The notes under the pieces were generated by a model, which saw nothing but the letters and a program-made list of their open reading frames with translations, was not told the DNA's origin and ran no database searches. Positions 33,601 through 46,600 of a stretch of 64,000 bases of DNA are shown one piece after another. Numbering within the stretch: position 1 is the stretch's first letter; each line of letters opens with the position of its first letter. The stretch spans positions 54,125,223 to 54,189,222 of the forward strand of contig OY987303.1 of assembly GCA_963920635.1 (NCBI GenBank). Reading direction: 5' to 3'. A program made the translations under genes and the position numbers. The stretch is from Pseudeuparius sepicola. Its lineage: Eukaryota > Arthropoda > Insecta > Coleoptera > Anthribidae.

Positions 33601-34668
33601 ACTAAGATACTTGTTTACTGTTTGCTCTTTTACTAAATTATTACAATAAAAACACATTACAACGCAAAATTAAGGAGAAAAACAAAATTTTTAAAATAGT
33701 TTTAAAAAATTTCCACCTTAGTGCAAACTTTATGATTTTTATTATTGATTTATTTTGAAATATTAACTTTTGCTTTAAAAAAGATGCCCCATTCAAATGT
33801 GGTCATATTTTTAATTTTAATGCAAAGTTGATGTACCGTCAAGCATTTAGGATACCTATACATTTATTTACATTAAATTTTCCAGTACTAAATTCAGGTC
33901 AAAATAATAATAAACAAAAATATCTTTATACTATTTTTTTTAATCGGCTCTGAAGTGTCTCAAAATCATCACTAAAAGCTCAGAAATCGGGACTGAAGTA
34001 GCCCACTATTGTACGATTTTTTCGATAAGAAGGCGAGATGCAAACATCAAACGTCAGACGCGGAGCCATCGCCCGTCAAAAGTCACCAAATATTCAAAAC
34101 CCGGCCAATAAAGGCCCATTTAGCTTTTCGTACACATTGCGAAATTGTTACCTATAGCAGCGCAATACCTAGGTATATGTATCTATTTTACAAGGAGGCT
34201 GCACAACAGGCAGCAGTTTGGATTTTCTGTTGAAAAGTGCCCTGTCTTTATTATCATTATTTTTTCGCCCAATTCAACTTTTTTCCGATTTAAAAAAATA
34301 TATAATGTACCTCGGCACTGAAGTTATTTTTCTGACTCGTGTGGTTTATTTGCCTCGGCCAGAGGCCTAGGCAACTAAATTCCACATGAGTCCTAAAAAG
34401 TTGAACTTCAGTGCCTTGGTACATAAATAACTATTAATATCTAACCAGAATTCAGAACTTTTTTCGAAAAAAATAAATAACTTTTTCAATTACTGAATTT
34501 TAGCTTAATTCCTTCCGTAAAAAATGATGAATTTTGTTTAGAAATAAGGAGTAAAATACACTATTAAACAAAGCAAGCCGTCGGATAAAAATATGCAATA
34601 TTATAAAATTATGTGATAGTGGCAAACAAAAATTGAGAAAATAAAATATCTACCTGAGAGGTCCTCAT
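26901..34668 (-). CDS. Secreted Gly-Leu / Val-Pro-Val repeat protein, cuticle-like (gene C)
   Basis: Three coding exons (34654-34668, 30887-31208, 26901-27610) join in phase to 348 residues. Residues 1-18 are a signal peptide split after MRTSQ by the first intron; K-K-T-K-R-G at 24-29 is a likely proprotein cleavage site. About 29-120 is Gly/Leu/Tyr-rich; about 131-229 is a PVPVPQPVPVPV-type repeat with interspersed VDVPRAV units; the rest is GLGYGSGL-type repeat ending PRGW. A tiny first exon before the rest of the signal peptide is typical of insect cuticle genes. There is no chitin-binding Rebers-Riddiford motif. It resembles low-complexity proline-valine cuticular proteins, a guess by composition. 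TATA box and poly(A) signal support it. Both large introns hold foldback elements. Confidence 0.83.
27729..28360. mobile_element. Foldback element in gene C intron 2
   Basis: Inverted arms: GTACGGGGTGTTCAAAAAATT at about 27793 against its inverse ending at 28290, extending outward through GATTGGGATAAAA and its inverse. Non-coding. Confidence 0.7.
28510..29661. mobile_element. Foldback element, CAGGGTGACCCATTTGAAAT termini
   Basis: Ends CAGGGTGACCCATTTGAAAT and its inverse. Inside the terminal arms is the shared core module (inverted arms at about 28678-28900 and 29330-29500, centre 28900-29330) also found at 46055-46925 and 52050-52690. In gene C intron 2; no protein recognised. Confidence 0.8.
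30887..31208 (-). CDS. Gene C coding exon 2
   Basis: Acceptor TTGTTTCAG; starts VFVLALVALLASAEE, completing the signal peptide, then KTKRG and Gly-rich repeats. Donor GTAAGG, leaving phase 1. Confidence 0.85.
32545..32686 (+). pseudogene. PHD-finger remnant, as at the C-terminus of pogo-type transposases
   Basis: Reads ECIICGED, then WIQC, a stop, CHGWTHKNC, and YYKCDICKEN before a final stop: the Cys4-His-Cys3 zinc pattern of a PHD finger. PHD fingers commonly end insect pogo-like DDE transposases. An in-frame stop and loss of the DDE domain show it is dead. Confidence 0.75.
32847..33514. mobile_element. Nested foldback element, CAGGGTGAGTCACACCTAAAG termini
   Basis: Ends are inverted copies of CAGGGTGAGTCACACCTAAA with arms of about 150 bp or more (CCGAAAACACAAGGTA, AAGCACATATGCTTAATAAA). 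Inserted in the pogo-like element. Confidence 0.85.
33941..34439 (+). mobile_element. 0.6-kb dispersed repeat (copy 3, lacks the 5S-like segment)
   Basis: Follows copy 1 (9653-10267) throughout, but jumps from GTGCC at about 34239 to TTTATTAT, omitting the roughly 90 nt that hold the 5S-like sequence. More diverged than copies 1 and 2. In gene C intron 1. Confidence 0.75.
34654..34668 (-). CDS. Gene C coding exon 1 (five codons)
   Basis: ATG AGG ACC TCT CAG then donor GTAGAT; phase 0. The start is supported by the same 15-nt layout in gene D and by a TATA box upstream. Confidence 0.75.
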
Positions 34669-34723
34669 GTTTGCACCCAAGATTGGTGAACTGTGATGAT
34701 ATTAAAAAATCAAGATGTTCTTG

Positions 34724-34730
34724 TTTTATA
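34724..34730 (-). promoter_or_regulatory. TATA box of gene C
   Basis: TATAAAA on the minus strand about 60 nt upstream of the ATG. A TCACAGT initiator-like sequence lies about 30 nt downstream (about 34691-34697). Confidence 0.65.
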
Positions 34731-34739
34731 CCAAAGATG

Positions 34740-35660
34740 GCTAACCCCACTAAACATATGTCACGATATATTATATCTCCATAATGCAGAATCTAGATGA
34801 ACAACTTTCACCGCTTCAAAAATGTCCCAAATGCTAAACTATTTTATTATATATTCCGAATATTCAAAAAGCGCATTAATTATTGTGAAATTTAGATTAT
34901 TCACGTCCGTTTTATACCTTAAAGGTTACTGTAGCAAAATCTCAATGCTTTCTATTAATTAGAAAACCCACATTTTGCATAATTTAGCGTGTTTAAAAAA
35001 TCGTCATCATATTTAAAAAAAAGTCTATTCTTACATCAAAACGAAGACGAAAATGTTCTTCTCACGTATTAAAATTTCAAGTAAAAATTAACTATGTCTG
35101 ATACGTCGTTCGTCGTGTCCTAATAAAATATTAAACGCCTGATCACCGTGTAAGCTCAAACTTTCATGGAAATCAAATTGAGCACTTGAACAGCCATGAA
35201 AAAGTTATGTGGCAACCGTTACACGTGAAAATTGGATTCTATTCTCCATTAAGTATTCACCAAAGTTCACGTAATTTTCTCTTTGGTTTGTTTCAACGTT
35301 GCGCAAGTTTTGCCGTTGGCATGACTTATCAATTAGCAGTTTTGAAGTTCGGTTCGGGAAAATCGATTTTTATGGCGTTTAAACATACATTCAGGCCTTT
35401 CATATTTTAAACATTCTCGAGGGTACGGTATCGTAGACTAATGTCTGAGATTCTTTTTATTTTTTGTTATTTTGTAATATACCTGCCCTTATAAAAACTT
35501 TTTTTGGAAATTTCATTTAATGGTAAATTAATTTTGTATGTAATACGTCAAACTTTTTAAGTTGCCCCCCCCCCCCCCCAAATCATATTTTTTGGATGCG
35601 CCACTGCGTAGGTACATTTATTTTTGCGAAAATACCTTTTACAACTCCTTTTCATTGGTG
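34740..35660. other. Intergenic, nothing recognised
   Basis: AT-rich sequence upstream of gene C. It holds a C-run at 35565-35579 and no reading frame that I can tie to a protein. Confidence 0.4.
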
Positions 35661-35667
35661 CTTTCAA

Positions 35668-36323
35668 ATACAGTGTGACCCACTTGTTTTCGGGTCACCC
35701 TGTAAAAAGTTTATTGATTGTGTGATTTGACTTGGATCTTTTTAAATTGTAGAACTTGATAAGATAAAGTTCTATACTGTGTGCCACTTAAGATGAAGAG
35801 AGTGTGTAACTTTTTTATTTTTCAAGACTGAGATTTTTTATTTGGCACAGATGAAGGACTATTTTGGTCATCATCCGGAAAAGAATAATAATTGTAAAAT
35901 GAAGAAGATCAACGGCAAAAACCAAGAATGTCAGAATATTTCGAGTTACTAAATTAAATTTTGATTGTCAAGATTACCTATGTATATTTAATTGACTGAC
36001 AAAATGTTGTTATAAGCCAGATTTATTTAGGTTGGAACAACTTACAAGTTTGTGACCATTCTGCAAGTAACTTTTAACTCAAAAAAGGGAAGAACATTGC
36101 GATTTTGGTATATTATTAAATTAATTGATATTGAGGACATCGTTCAAAATTACATTCCGTATGTTGTATTTTTTTCTGTTGAGTAATTCCTGCACATCCA
36201 CGGATTATCCTAGCTTGTAGTTCTTGTAAATTTTGGGGCCTTTATTTATTATTTTCTTAAAATCAAATCGCACTATTAAAAACTTTTTATAGGGTGACAC
36301 GAAAACAAATATGTCGCACTGTA
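35668..36323. mobile_element. Foldback element, ACAGTGTGACCCACTTG termini
   Basis: Left end ACAGTGTGACCCACTTGTTTTCG and right end its imperfect inverse (ACACGAAAACAAATATGTCGCACTGT). A CAGTGTGTGCC-type end is embedded at about 35779. Non-coding. Confidence 0.65.
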
Positions 36324-36329
36324 GATATC

Positions 36330-38400
36330 TTTGTATTTTGACAAACGACAACTTTGTGGTATTAGGGCACTAATGTAGTTATTTAATATTTTATGTTGAT
36401 TAATCTTCGATATAATAACAGTAACTTTGGGTTTGTTTCCTTGTGAGTTCCTAATTCGGTTTTGAGCCGATTGAAAAAAAGATTTTTCTCTTTTCATATG
36501 ATAACCCTATTTTATTTCCTTTAATTTGTAAGTATTACATCAATTGCCAAATTTTTGAGTTAGAAATGAAAGATGGATTAGAGATGTTATGCTTTGTCAT
36601 TTTCGCTGTATCCGCTCAAATTTCGTAGGCAGTTTCATTGCACTAAATATAAAAAGCAAAGTAGTATTATCAAATAATGTCCTATGTGTAGGTAGACCTT
36701 AATAGCCATAGATACTGTTAAGATGTGTTTCTATAAAAAAATCAACTGGTAATACATCTGCAAATATGTAAATATTTTTACATAAATTGTGTGAAAGCCT
36801 TGCCTTTAGCTCTGCCCGTTAATAATAATTGTTATAATACTATAAGTTATTGATATCCCTATAAAAGCTTTCACTATTAATTATTGTAATAGATCTAATG
36901 AGGTTTTAAACTAATTTAGTATTGTGTAATATACAATATCTCCGGATATGTGTTCCGATGATTAAAGCAGGAAAACTTCTTTTACTTTTCACATAGTATT
37001 TCGAGAACATAAAACTGCTTTCATTTCAAATTCAAATGGAATAAAAAATAGTATACCTCAATGACCCCAGAATCAGGTCACAGATTACCAGCATCTGTGT
37101 CTAGGTATTGACGTGGCGCCCCTATCATAGAATGCCCTTTGTTTTGTCTACAAGATTAAGTATATCATATATCCATACTACTCTAGAAACTAGAAACAAA
37201 GAGAGAAAGTCAACGATCAGCCATGCGGACCTTTCTCCCGCTTCCCATCGCGATTTTCTTGGCTCACGACACTATATTTAAGAATCTTTTTCGACTTGAT
37301 CACTGCGTAGGCAGTCTATAGGTTCTGACGTCATTGGGTCAAAAACTCAACTTGGGAAATTTTCCAAGTGAACCTGAAACGAACTGAGCTTTTCGTTAGC
37401 ACTTGACTTGTTGGATGAAAGATTTGCTCGGTATGTGGTCTGCATATAAAGGGTGATCTAACAATATTGCAACATTTAATTATTATAGGTATCTTTTTTG
37501 AAAAATAGAAAACCGTTTCTTCCAACTTATAACCACAACAATTAAGAAGCGTTGTGGAATGGGCATATGATACCTACCACATTTTAAAAAACAAATAGTA
37601 AACTTTTTGATGTTATAAAGATATTATAATGAAATAATCCCAAAAAATGTGAATGTTAAATAATGCTTATTTGTGTAATGCTTCATTTCTAATGTTGTAT
37701 CCATTAGGGTTCCTGGATAGGGAGAGTTGGAACAATAAAATCATTAGTGTCATTATTAGCTGATTTTGGGCATTACAGAGATAGCTAGAGTATTTTCTAT
37801 CTTTTGCCCCCGTAAAATTTTTGGATATCCTTAGAAAATGTATGGGAAATCAGAGGCTTGTTGTATTTAGGTTATGATTTATGTCAAATTTACAGAAAAA
37901 TAATGGGAACTCATGGGCGGAGTGTTTTATTAAATCGGAAACTGAAGCAGTGTAGGTACTATGTCTGGTTGCCCTCGATATGAAAACTAATTAGGTGTAA
38001 ATATGAATAACCTGGACCGACACTATAACTTTACATTATCGAATAGTTAAAGTTATGAGTGGACAATAATAACAGCAAGAAAATATGACACTAAAATAAT
38101 GACAGTATTATTTCAACTTTAAAATAATTTAAAAGAAAAATTAGTTTCCAAGCATTAGTTAGTCATAATATGGTTTAGAGTTTAGAGCGTTTAGCGCGCA
38201 CGCTACAAGAAGTTTAAAAGCTCTGGGAATGATTTCAAATGACTCGAGTATCACAAAATGTTCTGCAGAATTATTATTACAGAAAACACTAGAAAAAGTG
38301 CAAAGAAGATTAAAAGGCATTGTTCAGATGTGTTCTAGATTATATTATATATAAATTTAAAACATTGATATTAACAAATTTGCATTCTAATCTTCAGTTT
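36330..38400. other. Intergenic, nothing recognised
   Basis: AT-rich; short open frames only, none resembling a known protein, and no clear inverted repeats seen by eye. Confidence 0.35.
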
Positions 38401-38407
38401 TATTATA

Positions 38408-38522
38408 AACTAAGTCGTTATTTGTTGGCAAAACTTACATGCAGTTTAATTGTGACCTTCATTACAATTTTCACTTTTTCATAATTAAACTGTGGATTTT
38501 GCCAACAAATGCGATTTAGTAA
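38408..38522. mobile_element. Short inverted repeat (MITE-like)
   Basis: CTAAGTCGTTATTTGTTGGCAA at the left against TTGCCAACAAATGCGATTTAG at the right, with AGTTTAATT/AATTAAACT inside. About 115 bp. Confidence 0.6.
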
Positions 38523-40435
38523 CAGTAATAATAGCAATTAAATGAATAGGGGGAGTATCACGGACCAACTTTAATACATGTAGAGAGTCCTATGGTCAGA
38601 AGTTTGTTACGCACATGGAATCTATGCCAAATTATTTTTCATCCACAAAATTGATGTGACTTTTGAAAAATTATTTAATTTAATTTGTCCTAACTTTTTC
38701 GAAACTTTTACGACATTTTGTGAATGTATCCGCTTCCCACACGTTTTCTACGCAAAAAAGGTATACTTGGTGAATAACGCCAAAGGTGACTGTTTTTGAG
38801 AAATTTTCAAATTCTGCATCGATGCGGTGCATATCGACATTCGTATGCAATTAATTCAAAATAAAATTGAAATAAACAAGCACATCTATTTTTTGACAGA
38901 TTAATTAACTTGTTGTTATTGTTGTTGTCAAATACCAATGGGCCAAATGCCAATGGGCTATGGCACCCCTAAGGCGTAGGGGCATAGGACGACGACTACA
39001 ACAGTACGATGGACGGCGACGGATACGAGACCAGAAGCATCCAAAATTGTATAGCTCTATGTTGTAAGATTGTCTTTTTCTGCTTTTTTGGGCAGTATGT
39101 GCGCCGTAAATAAACTTTTTCTCCGGCAAAGGTTACAAGTTTGTTCATGGGACCGAAGATATTCTGTCTTCATTCTGTCCCCGCAACCTCTAAGTTTGTT
39201 ATTTACTGAATTTGAAGCACGGGATTAACATAATAGACTGAGACTGGTGCCAATATGTTTGTGGAAAAATAAAATTATTAACAGGCAAGGACCAGCCGAA
39301 GAATTCAGTTAAGATCCTAACAAAGAGAAAAAACAAAAATTGTACGAAATACTGAAATACGGGCGCGGTTTGTTTTTTTGCGATTTTTGGAGAAATGTGA
39401 CCCCTTAACGGAAAATGTCCTATACAAAAATTGTAGATATTAAAAGAATCTAAAAGTTTCATGGAAAGCATCTTTCAACACCTCAAATTTTCCGAGAAAA
39501 TGGCCGAGAAACGATATATTTCTTTTTTTTCTCTCTTAAAAATAAACTCAATTTACATGCAATTTTGTGAAAGTACAATACCTATGGTTTGTACAAAACA
39601 AATTCCGATGCACGTCATCGTATACGGCATTGGAAAAGACTCGTCATAGGGACGCAGCGTTGCCGTATCGTGATAAATAAAGAGATAAACAATAACCGTC
39701 GCATTCACCATATTTTTAAACCACAAGCATAAAATGTATTTTATATGTTAAAAGATTGAACTTTTAGTGGGTTTGCAGTCAAGTTGGTCTTTAAAGAAAA
39801 CTATTGGTTAATTGCCAAGCTTTCGGAATTGTTTATTCCAATGCAAAACACGTGGAAACGTTCACGTGCGCGTCCACGAGGTTATAACTTATAACTCGGG
39901 CTCTGGCGGTTGTAAATTCGGCAACGTCGCCCGTAGCGTTAACAGCGGTACCAACATAATACTAGGCCAAATTCAATCACATATGTTTTCATATAAAACG
40001 TTGGTAACACAATTTTCGTCATTAATTGTTATTGATGACGTGCAACGGAATTTGTGTTGTACGAACCATATATCTTTTTTGCAATGAATAATTTTACTGG
40101 GATCTGGGAAAAAAGTAGTTTCCGAGATGTACGTACACATTTCGCAAAAAAAACTTCCATTGAAAACTTATTGGTGTTTTTTTCTTCGATTTCAATATTT
40201 TGTTCAGGCTCATTTTGAAATGTTGAAATGTCTACTGTAAAATGGTATAATATAATAATATATGTCTTATTTTAATCCACATAACATATTGCTTAGAGCT
40301 CTGTTACAAGGTTGTATCATTGTTGTAGTAAGAGACTGTTCTATTTAATAAAAATTAATTTATTTATCGAACTAAGGGGGGCTTTTACATAATATTTACA
40401 AAAAAATACGATTTGGACTTAGATTTTCACAGTCG

Positions 40436-40441
40436 TTTATT
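40436..40441 (-). terminator. Poly(A) signal of gene D
   Basis: On the minus strand AATAAA overlaps the stop codon (TTAAATAAACG). This is unusually close; another AATAAA-rich stretch lies near 40345-40360. Confidence 0.4.
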
Positions 40442-40676
40442 TAACCGTGGATGCCGTGGCGTCCGACACCCAGGCCGATGCCATGTCCGCCGCCGAGTCC
40501 TCCCAGACCTCCTACTGCGAGTCCGGAACCGAGGGAACCGAGTCCGATGGCACCCAGACCACCGGCACCTCCGAGTCCCAGGCCTCCGCCCAGACCGCCC
40601 ACACCTCCGACTCCGACGCCTCCGCCCAGACCGCCCGCACCTCCGAGTCCGATGCCTCCGCCTAGTCCACCTAGTC
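40441..40676 (-). CDS. Gene D coding exon 4 (Gly-Leu domain)
   Basis: Acceptor TATTTGCAG; encodes GLGGLGGGIGLGG repeats to HGIHG and stop. Confidence 0.85.
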
Positions 40677-43600
40677 CTGCAAATAATAATAAGTGAAGAA
40701 CTTGGGCAATAAAGGTTTTTTTACTACTAACCTGAGAAATCACCTCTATTTACCTCATTCCTCTAATGAAAAGTAATATTTCTCTACCTAGGTAAATAAT
40801 GATAATAAAAAAATACCTAGGTAAATAATGAAAAATTTTCTATGTGACATTTAAAAATTAGTGTCATTTTATCAGCTTAAAAACTGAAATCCCAGGCTAC
40901 TTGATATTTTGAAGTATTTAAAAAAAGAGAGAAATGACTAAAATATGGCAATATTTCAATGTTAGTAGTAAAACAAATTCTATATACACTTCGGTTGAGA
41001 AGGCCATTATTTACCTCGCATATTATAAAAATGCTCTGTAAATAATGGCTCACTTCTCAACCTAGGTGTATAATATACTAGTTTTTACTACTAACCTGAG
41101 AAATCACCTCTATTTACCTCATTCCTCTAATGAAAAGTAATATTTCTCTACCTAGGTAAATAATGATAATAAAAAAATATCTAGGTAAATAATGAAAAAT
41201 TTTCTATGTGACATTTAAAAATTAGTGTCATTTTATCAGCTTGACAACTGAACTCCCAGGCTTCTTGATATTTTGAAGTATTTGAAAAAAGCGAGAAATG
41301 ACTAAAATATGGCAATATTTCAATGTTAGTAGTAAAAAAGTTCTATATACACTTCGGTTGCGAAGGCCAATATTTACCTCGCGCTACGCGCCTCAGGATA
41401 TAAAAATGCTCGGTAAATAATGGCTCACTTCTAAACCTAGGTGTATAATATACCATTATCGTTGACTGGCGTATTAATAAGACACGGCTATAGCTTCATA
41501 TTCTCAAAAGTAGATGGCGCCTATGCTCAACAATGTCGTTTGCATTGTATTTTGTCTCCGGGAAGCGCATGGTGAGCCAGAGAACTGTCAAACATGACAG
41601 CCGTGAGCAGTCTTTATTAATACGCCAGTCAACGACAATACGTTAGTATTTATTTCGTAGGCGTAACACATTGACGTAAGCGTGCAAATATCGATTACGT
41701 CAAGTTTCAAAAGTACAGTTAAAGCATGTTTTAAAATGTAACACCAAGATGCAGCCTGAAGGTGACTTGAAAGTTATTTATATTACTTTGTGGACGTTCT
41801 TTGTTTCTTTCAAAATCGCTCAAAATAAGTTCTTAAACGTTTGACATATTTTTAAAATGCACTTTCTAGTCGCTTCTTGAGTTAGCAAGTTATAGAGAGC
41901 TATAGATAGTTGAAGTGAATACAGTAGACATAGACGTAAAGTTAGAAAAAAAAACTTTACAAAAATCGAGTAAAAATCGAGTTGAAGTTTGAAATGTCAC
42001 GTAAATGTGAACGTGTGACGTTACAGCGTCTATAACCTTCAAAAAAGGAAGCAATATAACAAAAACTGTGGCAGAATATTTTGTTGAAGATTAAGCGCGA
42101 CTAAGTAAGTAAAAGTACGACATTTCTATGTGTAGGTACTACACACACCTTACGCTATAAATATATATAATTCTACGTTTACATCATCAGTATTGAATCC
42201 TACGGTTTTCAATCCTCTCTATAGGGACATTAACTTATTATACTTATTCCACAGTATGTTGGTGCACATTCTGACCAACGTCTGTTTGGAAATAGCGGCT
42301 TGACTTGAAATTTCAAATATATATTTGAGTCCGCTCTAGTGAATTCAAACCTCTGTCAATTGGATCGAACGCGTCGAGATAAACGGAGTCATTAACGTTA
42401 AGGCTCAATGTACAGCACATATTGTGGTGATTCAACATTTTGACCCATAAAATGGCATTTTTCTATCTGTAGCGAGGAACACGCATAATTTTAAACTTTT
42501 GGTCAATACAAATAATTGTAATCTAAGTAATTACTCACATTTTGAGACAAAAGTTATTTAAGAATATTTATCACAATGGCCGTTATTAGGCTTTTTGCGC
42601 AAATGCTAATAACGGCCATTGTGATAAATACCTATTCTTAAATAATTTTTGTCTCAAAATGTGAGTAATTACTTAGATTAAAATTTGTTTTGACCAAAAG
42701 TTTAAAATTATGCGTGTTCCTCGCTACAGATCGAAAAATGCCATTTTATGGATCAAAATGTTGAATCACCACAATATGTGCTGTACATTGAATCTTAAGG
42801 GTATACGCAAGAGTACGTAACCTTACGTATTTCCGTAAACGTAAACGTGACGAATGTTGTACTGCGCATGCGTATCTGTCAAATTATACGTTAACGTTTA
42901 CGTATTAAGGCCGGTCCACACGCAACGACGTATTGTACGATTTGCATGCGCAAGTAAATCGTTACAGAAAAATCGTTACAAATTCAATGCGTCCACATTA
43001 TTACAACTTATTGTGGTAAAGCTACAATTTTTGCTTGATACAATAATCACGGAGGAAGTGTTTTTGGAGTATTTTGACGTTTTCTTTAAATGTTAAAGAA
43101 AAAAGAGAAACCAGGAAACGTTTAAATAGAACTAGATGGTCTAGAGCATGGTTATTAAAACGAAGTGTATTTTCCCATCGAATTCCATCATAAAATTATG
43201 CGAAATAATCGACATATTATTTAACAAATTTAAAATAAATAAGGTATTGTTTTAGTTTTAACTAATTTATTAATTTCCGGACTAAAAATAGGTAAGAGTC
43301 AGCTACAGTCGCATATAAAAATTGAACAAAATATCGGACAAGCGTACACACGTTACGACTTGCACTTGCACTTGCAAAGGGACGTCGGAGTTTCAACTCC
43401 GACGTCCAACTTTGCACAGTTCTAAATTTTGTTCAAATCTGCTGTCCGCACGCAACCATTTATCTGTAACGATTTACTTGCGCATGCAAATCGTACAATA
43501 GAGGAAAGTCACCTAATTTCGGATGGTTTCCTAATTTCGGATAGTGGTTTATCTAAGAAGCCATCTGTTGTTTTAAATTGAAACCTCACCCTATACAATG

Positions 43601-46600
43601 CAAAAAGTCAAATTAAGCCCACTATGCAATATTGTGGTGGTAGGTACAATCTCTCTCCATTAGATGGCAGCTCCAAACGTCTAAATTGCATGGCGGAGTT
43701 TTATGTTCAGTCGCGTTTTGAGCTGTGTCTAGCTTTGAAATAATCGTCCCAGAATTTTGTGTTTGCGTCCTAGGTAAGTTAATATATTAATTAAGCCGGT
43801 ATTCTAGTCACAATTAAACAAATTTCAAAAATAACAGTACTGCATTACTCTAACCTAAAAAGTGAAAAGGTGCCTAATTTCGGATAGTCTGAAGTTCCTA
43901 ATTTCGGATGCCAGAAACCCAAAATTCTGGCTTAATTAAAAAAGTGACAGATGCATTGAAACTGGCTATTATAATGAGGTCAGAGGAAATGTCTCCAATT
44001 TTGTTTCGGTCCCGAAACATTGGAAATTACATCATACAAGCTAATAAAGAAGCTAGAAAAAACGTATGTGTAGTAAATTTAAAGTAGTATCCGAAATTCG
44101 GCGACTTTCCCTTACATCGTTGCGTGGGGACCGGCCTTAAGACTGCACTTCAACTCCCTATTAGCTCCGAACGTTTGTCGGTAGACGGTCCGAGAACTTA
44201 CCGGCCACGCCCACCGCGACGGGTGTCGCCACGCCCACCGGCACGTCGACGGGCACGCCGACCGGCTGCGGCACGCCCACCGTCCTGGTCACGCCCACCG
44301 GCACGCCGACCGGCTGCGGCACGGCGACGGCGCGCGGCACGTCGACCGGCACCGCCCTAGGCACGTCGACGAGGACCGGGTGCGGCACGGCGACGGCGAC
44401 GGGACGAGGCGCGTCGACCGCCACCGGCTGGGCGACGGGCACGGGGACGGGGCGCGTCACCGGCACCGCCACGGGGGCGGCGACCGGCACGGTGATGGTG
44501 CGCGTGTTGGAAGACACGCTGGAGGTGTGCGTGTTGACCACGCCCACGCCGGTGCCGCCTGGAACGGGTAGAGGGGGGGACGTGTTTCAGTGTTATCATA
44601 GGAAAAGCTACACATTACACATAGACCGTCAGAAGCATTGTTAAAATTTTCGCACGTTGCGCCAAATATTTTGCATAAAATTTGATATAAAAACTAATAA
44701 CTAACTATACTATAATACCTATACCTCAACTTAGTATTGAGTCCTAAGAATTGTAAGACATTACATTGGGGAACTTGAATTTTTTTTTATTTCTTTAATA
44801 TATTTGCCTATCTATAGAAAAAGGACATACCAAATATCAGCCCTCCAATCGCAATATCTAATTTGCAATAAATAATTAAAGTTGTGACCGCAAGCTATTC
44901 ATTTGAAACGACACGAAAATCGTGGGAATGGTTTTGACGTGATATAGCTCGATCGATCAGAAGGCAGTGACAGGAGTGACAGCTACACAGAATTAGTGAA
45001 GGAAGAATGGAAATTGAACGTTAAAATAAACAGTTCGGCGACCCATTTCCGGAGGGATCTGATGCAGGTCAAAAATAAAAACCACCTAAAAATCAAAATT
45101 TAACAAGCACTTCTTTAACTGAGGCCACAGGACTAGTAATTCTAGGGTCTCGGTTTCAATCGCACACGAAGTTTTTTTTTAATTATCACTGCATTCTACC
45201 TCTTATATTTATCACTGATTATCATTTTTAGTAATAATTGGACAATGGTTATTTTGAAGATTATTACTCACAATCTACTCCATAGTCTATTTATTCAAAG
45301 TACTTACCTCCTTGTACCTTACTACCCAAATTAAAATATTGTCCTATTACATCGGCAGATGTTAGAGAAGCTTTTATATATACCTAATATGAAATTGTCA
45401 ATAGCAGGGAAAATGTAATAGATTGCTCGATGCGTAAGCTCTTTTTGGTCTCGAAGAGAGTTTTAAGAAACGAGGCAACACGGCCATTAAACAACCTCCT
45501 CGGCCAAAAAAGTGTGCTTACCTACGCATCTCGCAATGTAAATAATTATTTAATACAGCAGCACACTTTTCTCAAACATTATCAACAATATCAAGACTGC
45601 GATAGACTATAATAAGACGGATAGACAAGGATGGGACGTTCTCGTTGATCTTTCTAAACAAAGCTTGCGTGGTGCTGTAGTTTTTATACATGTGCCGCCC
45701 ATATTAGTTTATACATGGTGCCGCCGCCCACCAGAGGCGCCACCACCAACGAGCTACTTGACGTCACAACCAAGGAGGGCGCGTTTCAAGAATGATTTGA
45801 ATTATGCAGTTTTTAATTGCTTACATTTATCTATTACATAAAAATAAAAAATATTTTTTTTTGTGAACTGTGGTTTATTTAATGACAATAAATTACGTTT
45901 GAAAGAAATATTTTTCAAATTTAATTTTTGTGCAAGTTCCCCATTTATCTGTTTTCGCTCCAAAATTAAAGTGTGAAAGTTGGTGTAGAGGGATTTTTTG
46001 CGGACGGCTTCAACAATGCTTCTTTAATCTATGAGCACATACGTAAATTTTTTATTTTTAATCCGATTTTAGCCACAAAACAAAACTCTACTTTGGCCCA
46101 AAATTTCAGGTCTTTTCAAGACCTACTACGATTTTTTTCCAGAGAAAATGACGAAAACCATTTAGCGATTTTTTTATTTAAAATCTGACATCACAGCGTT
46201 AATCAGAACACCCAAAAACCCCCACATACCAAATTTGAACAAAAAATATACAGAGAGTTCCATTCTACAAAGTACCAAAGTTGAGAGGAATTTTAAAGGC
46301 ATCTGGCAAGTCATGTGTGGCGTGGAATCCCCTCAAAACAGTTTAATTATCGACAGGATCACTCAAACTGTTGGTGTGCAAAGATCTAATATAAAAATAT
46401 ACAGAGTGTCTTTCCCTGTGCCATCTCAAAATACTACATTTTTGGAACTTTATACGGGTTAAAAATCGAGTATATCAAAACCGCCCCAGACACTATAAAC
46501 GAACCATGTCTGAAAATACAGAAACCTGCCAGTCAGTAAGTCCTTATGAGCTAAGATGTCTGGTGTGCCACAACAGGAAACGCACAGAGAATGTATCGTC

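Noticed and set aside
42396..42803. MicroRNA hairpin in the near-perfect palindrome
   Set aside because: Arms of about 200 bp with TTAA ends fit a palindromic transposon far better than a microRNA precursor.
45660..45780. GC-richer patch CCGCCGCCCACC as a possible further VPV/GLG exon
   Set aside because: No in-frame Gly or Val-Pro repeat and no splice sites in matching phase.
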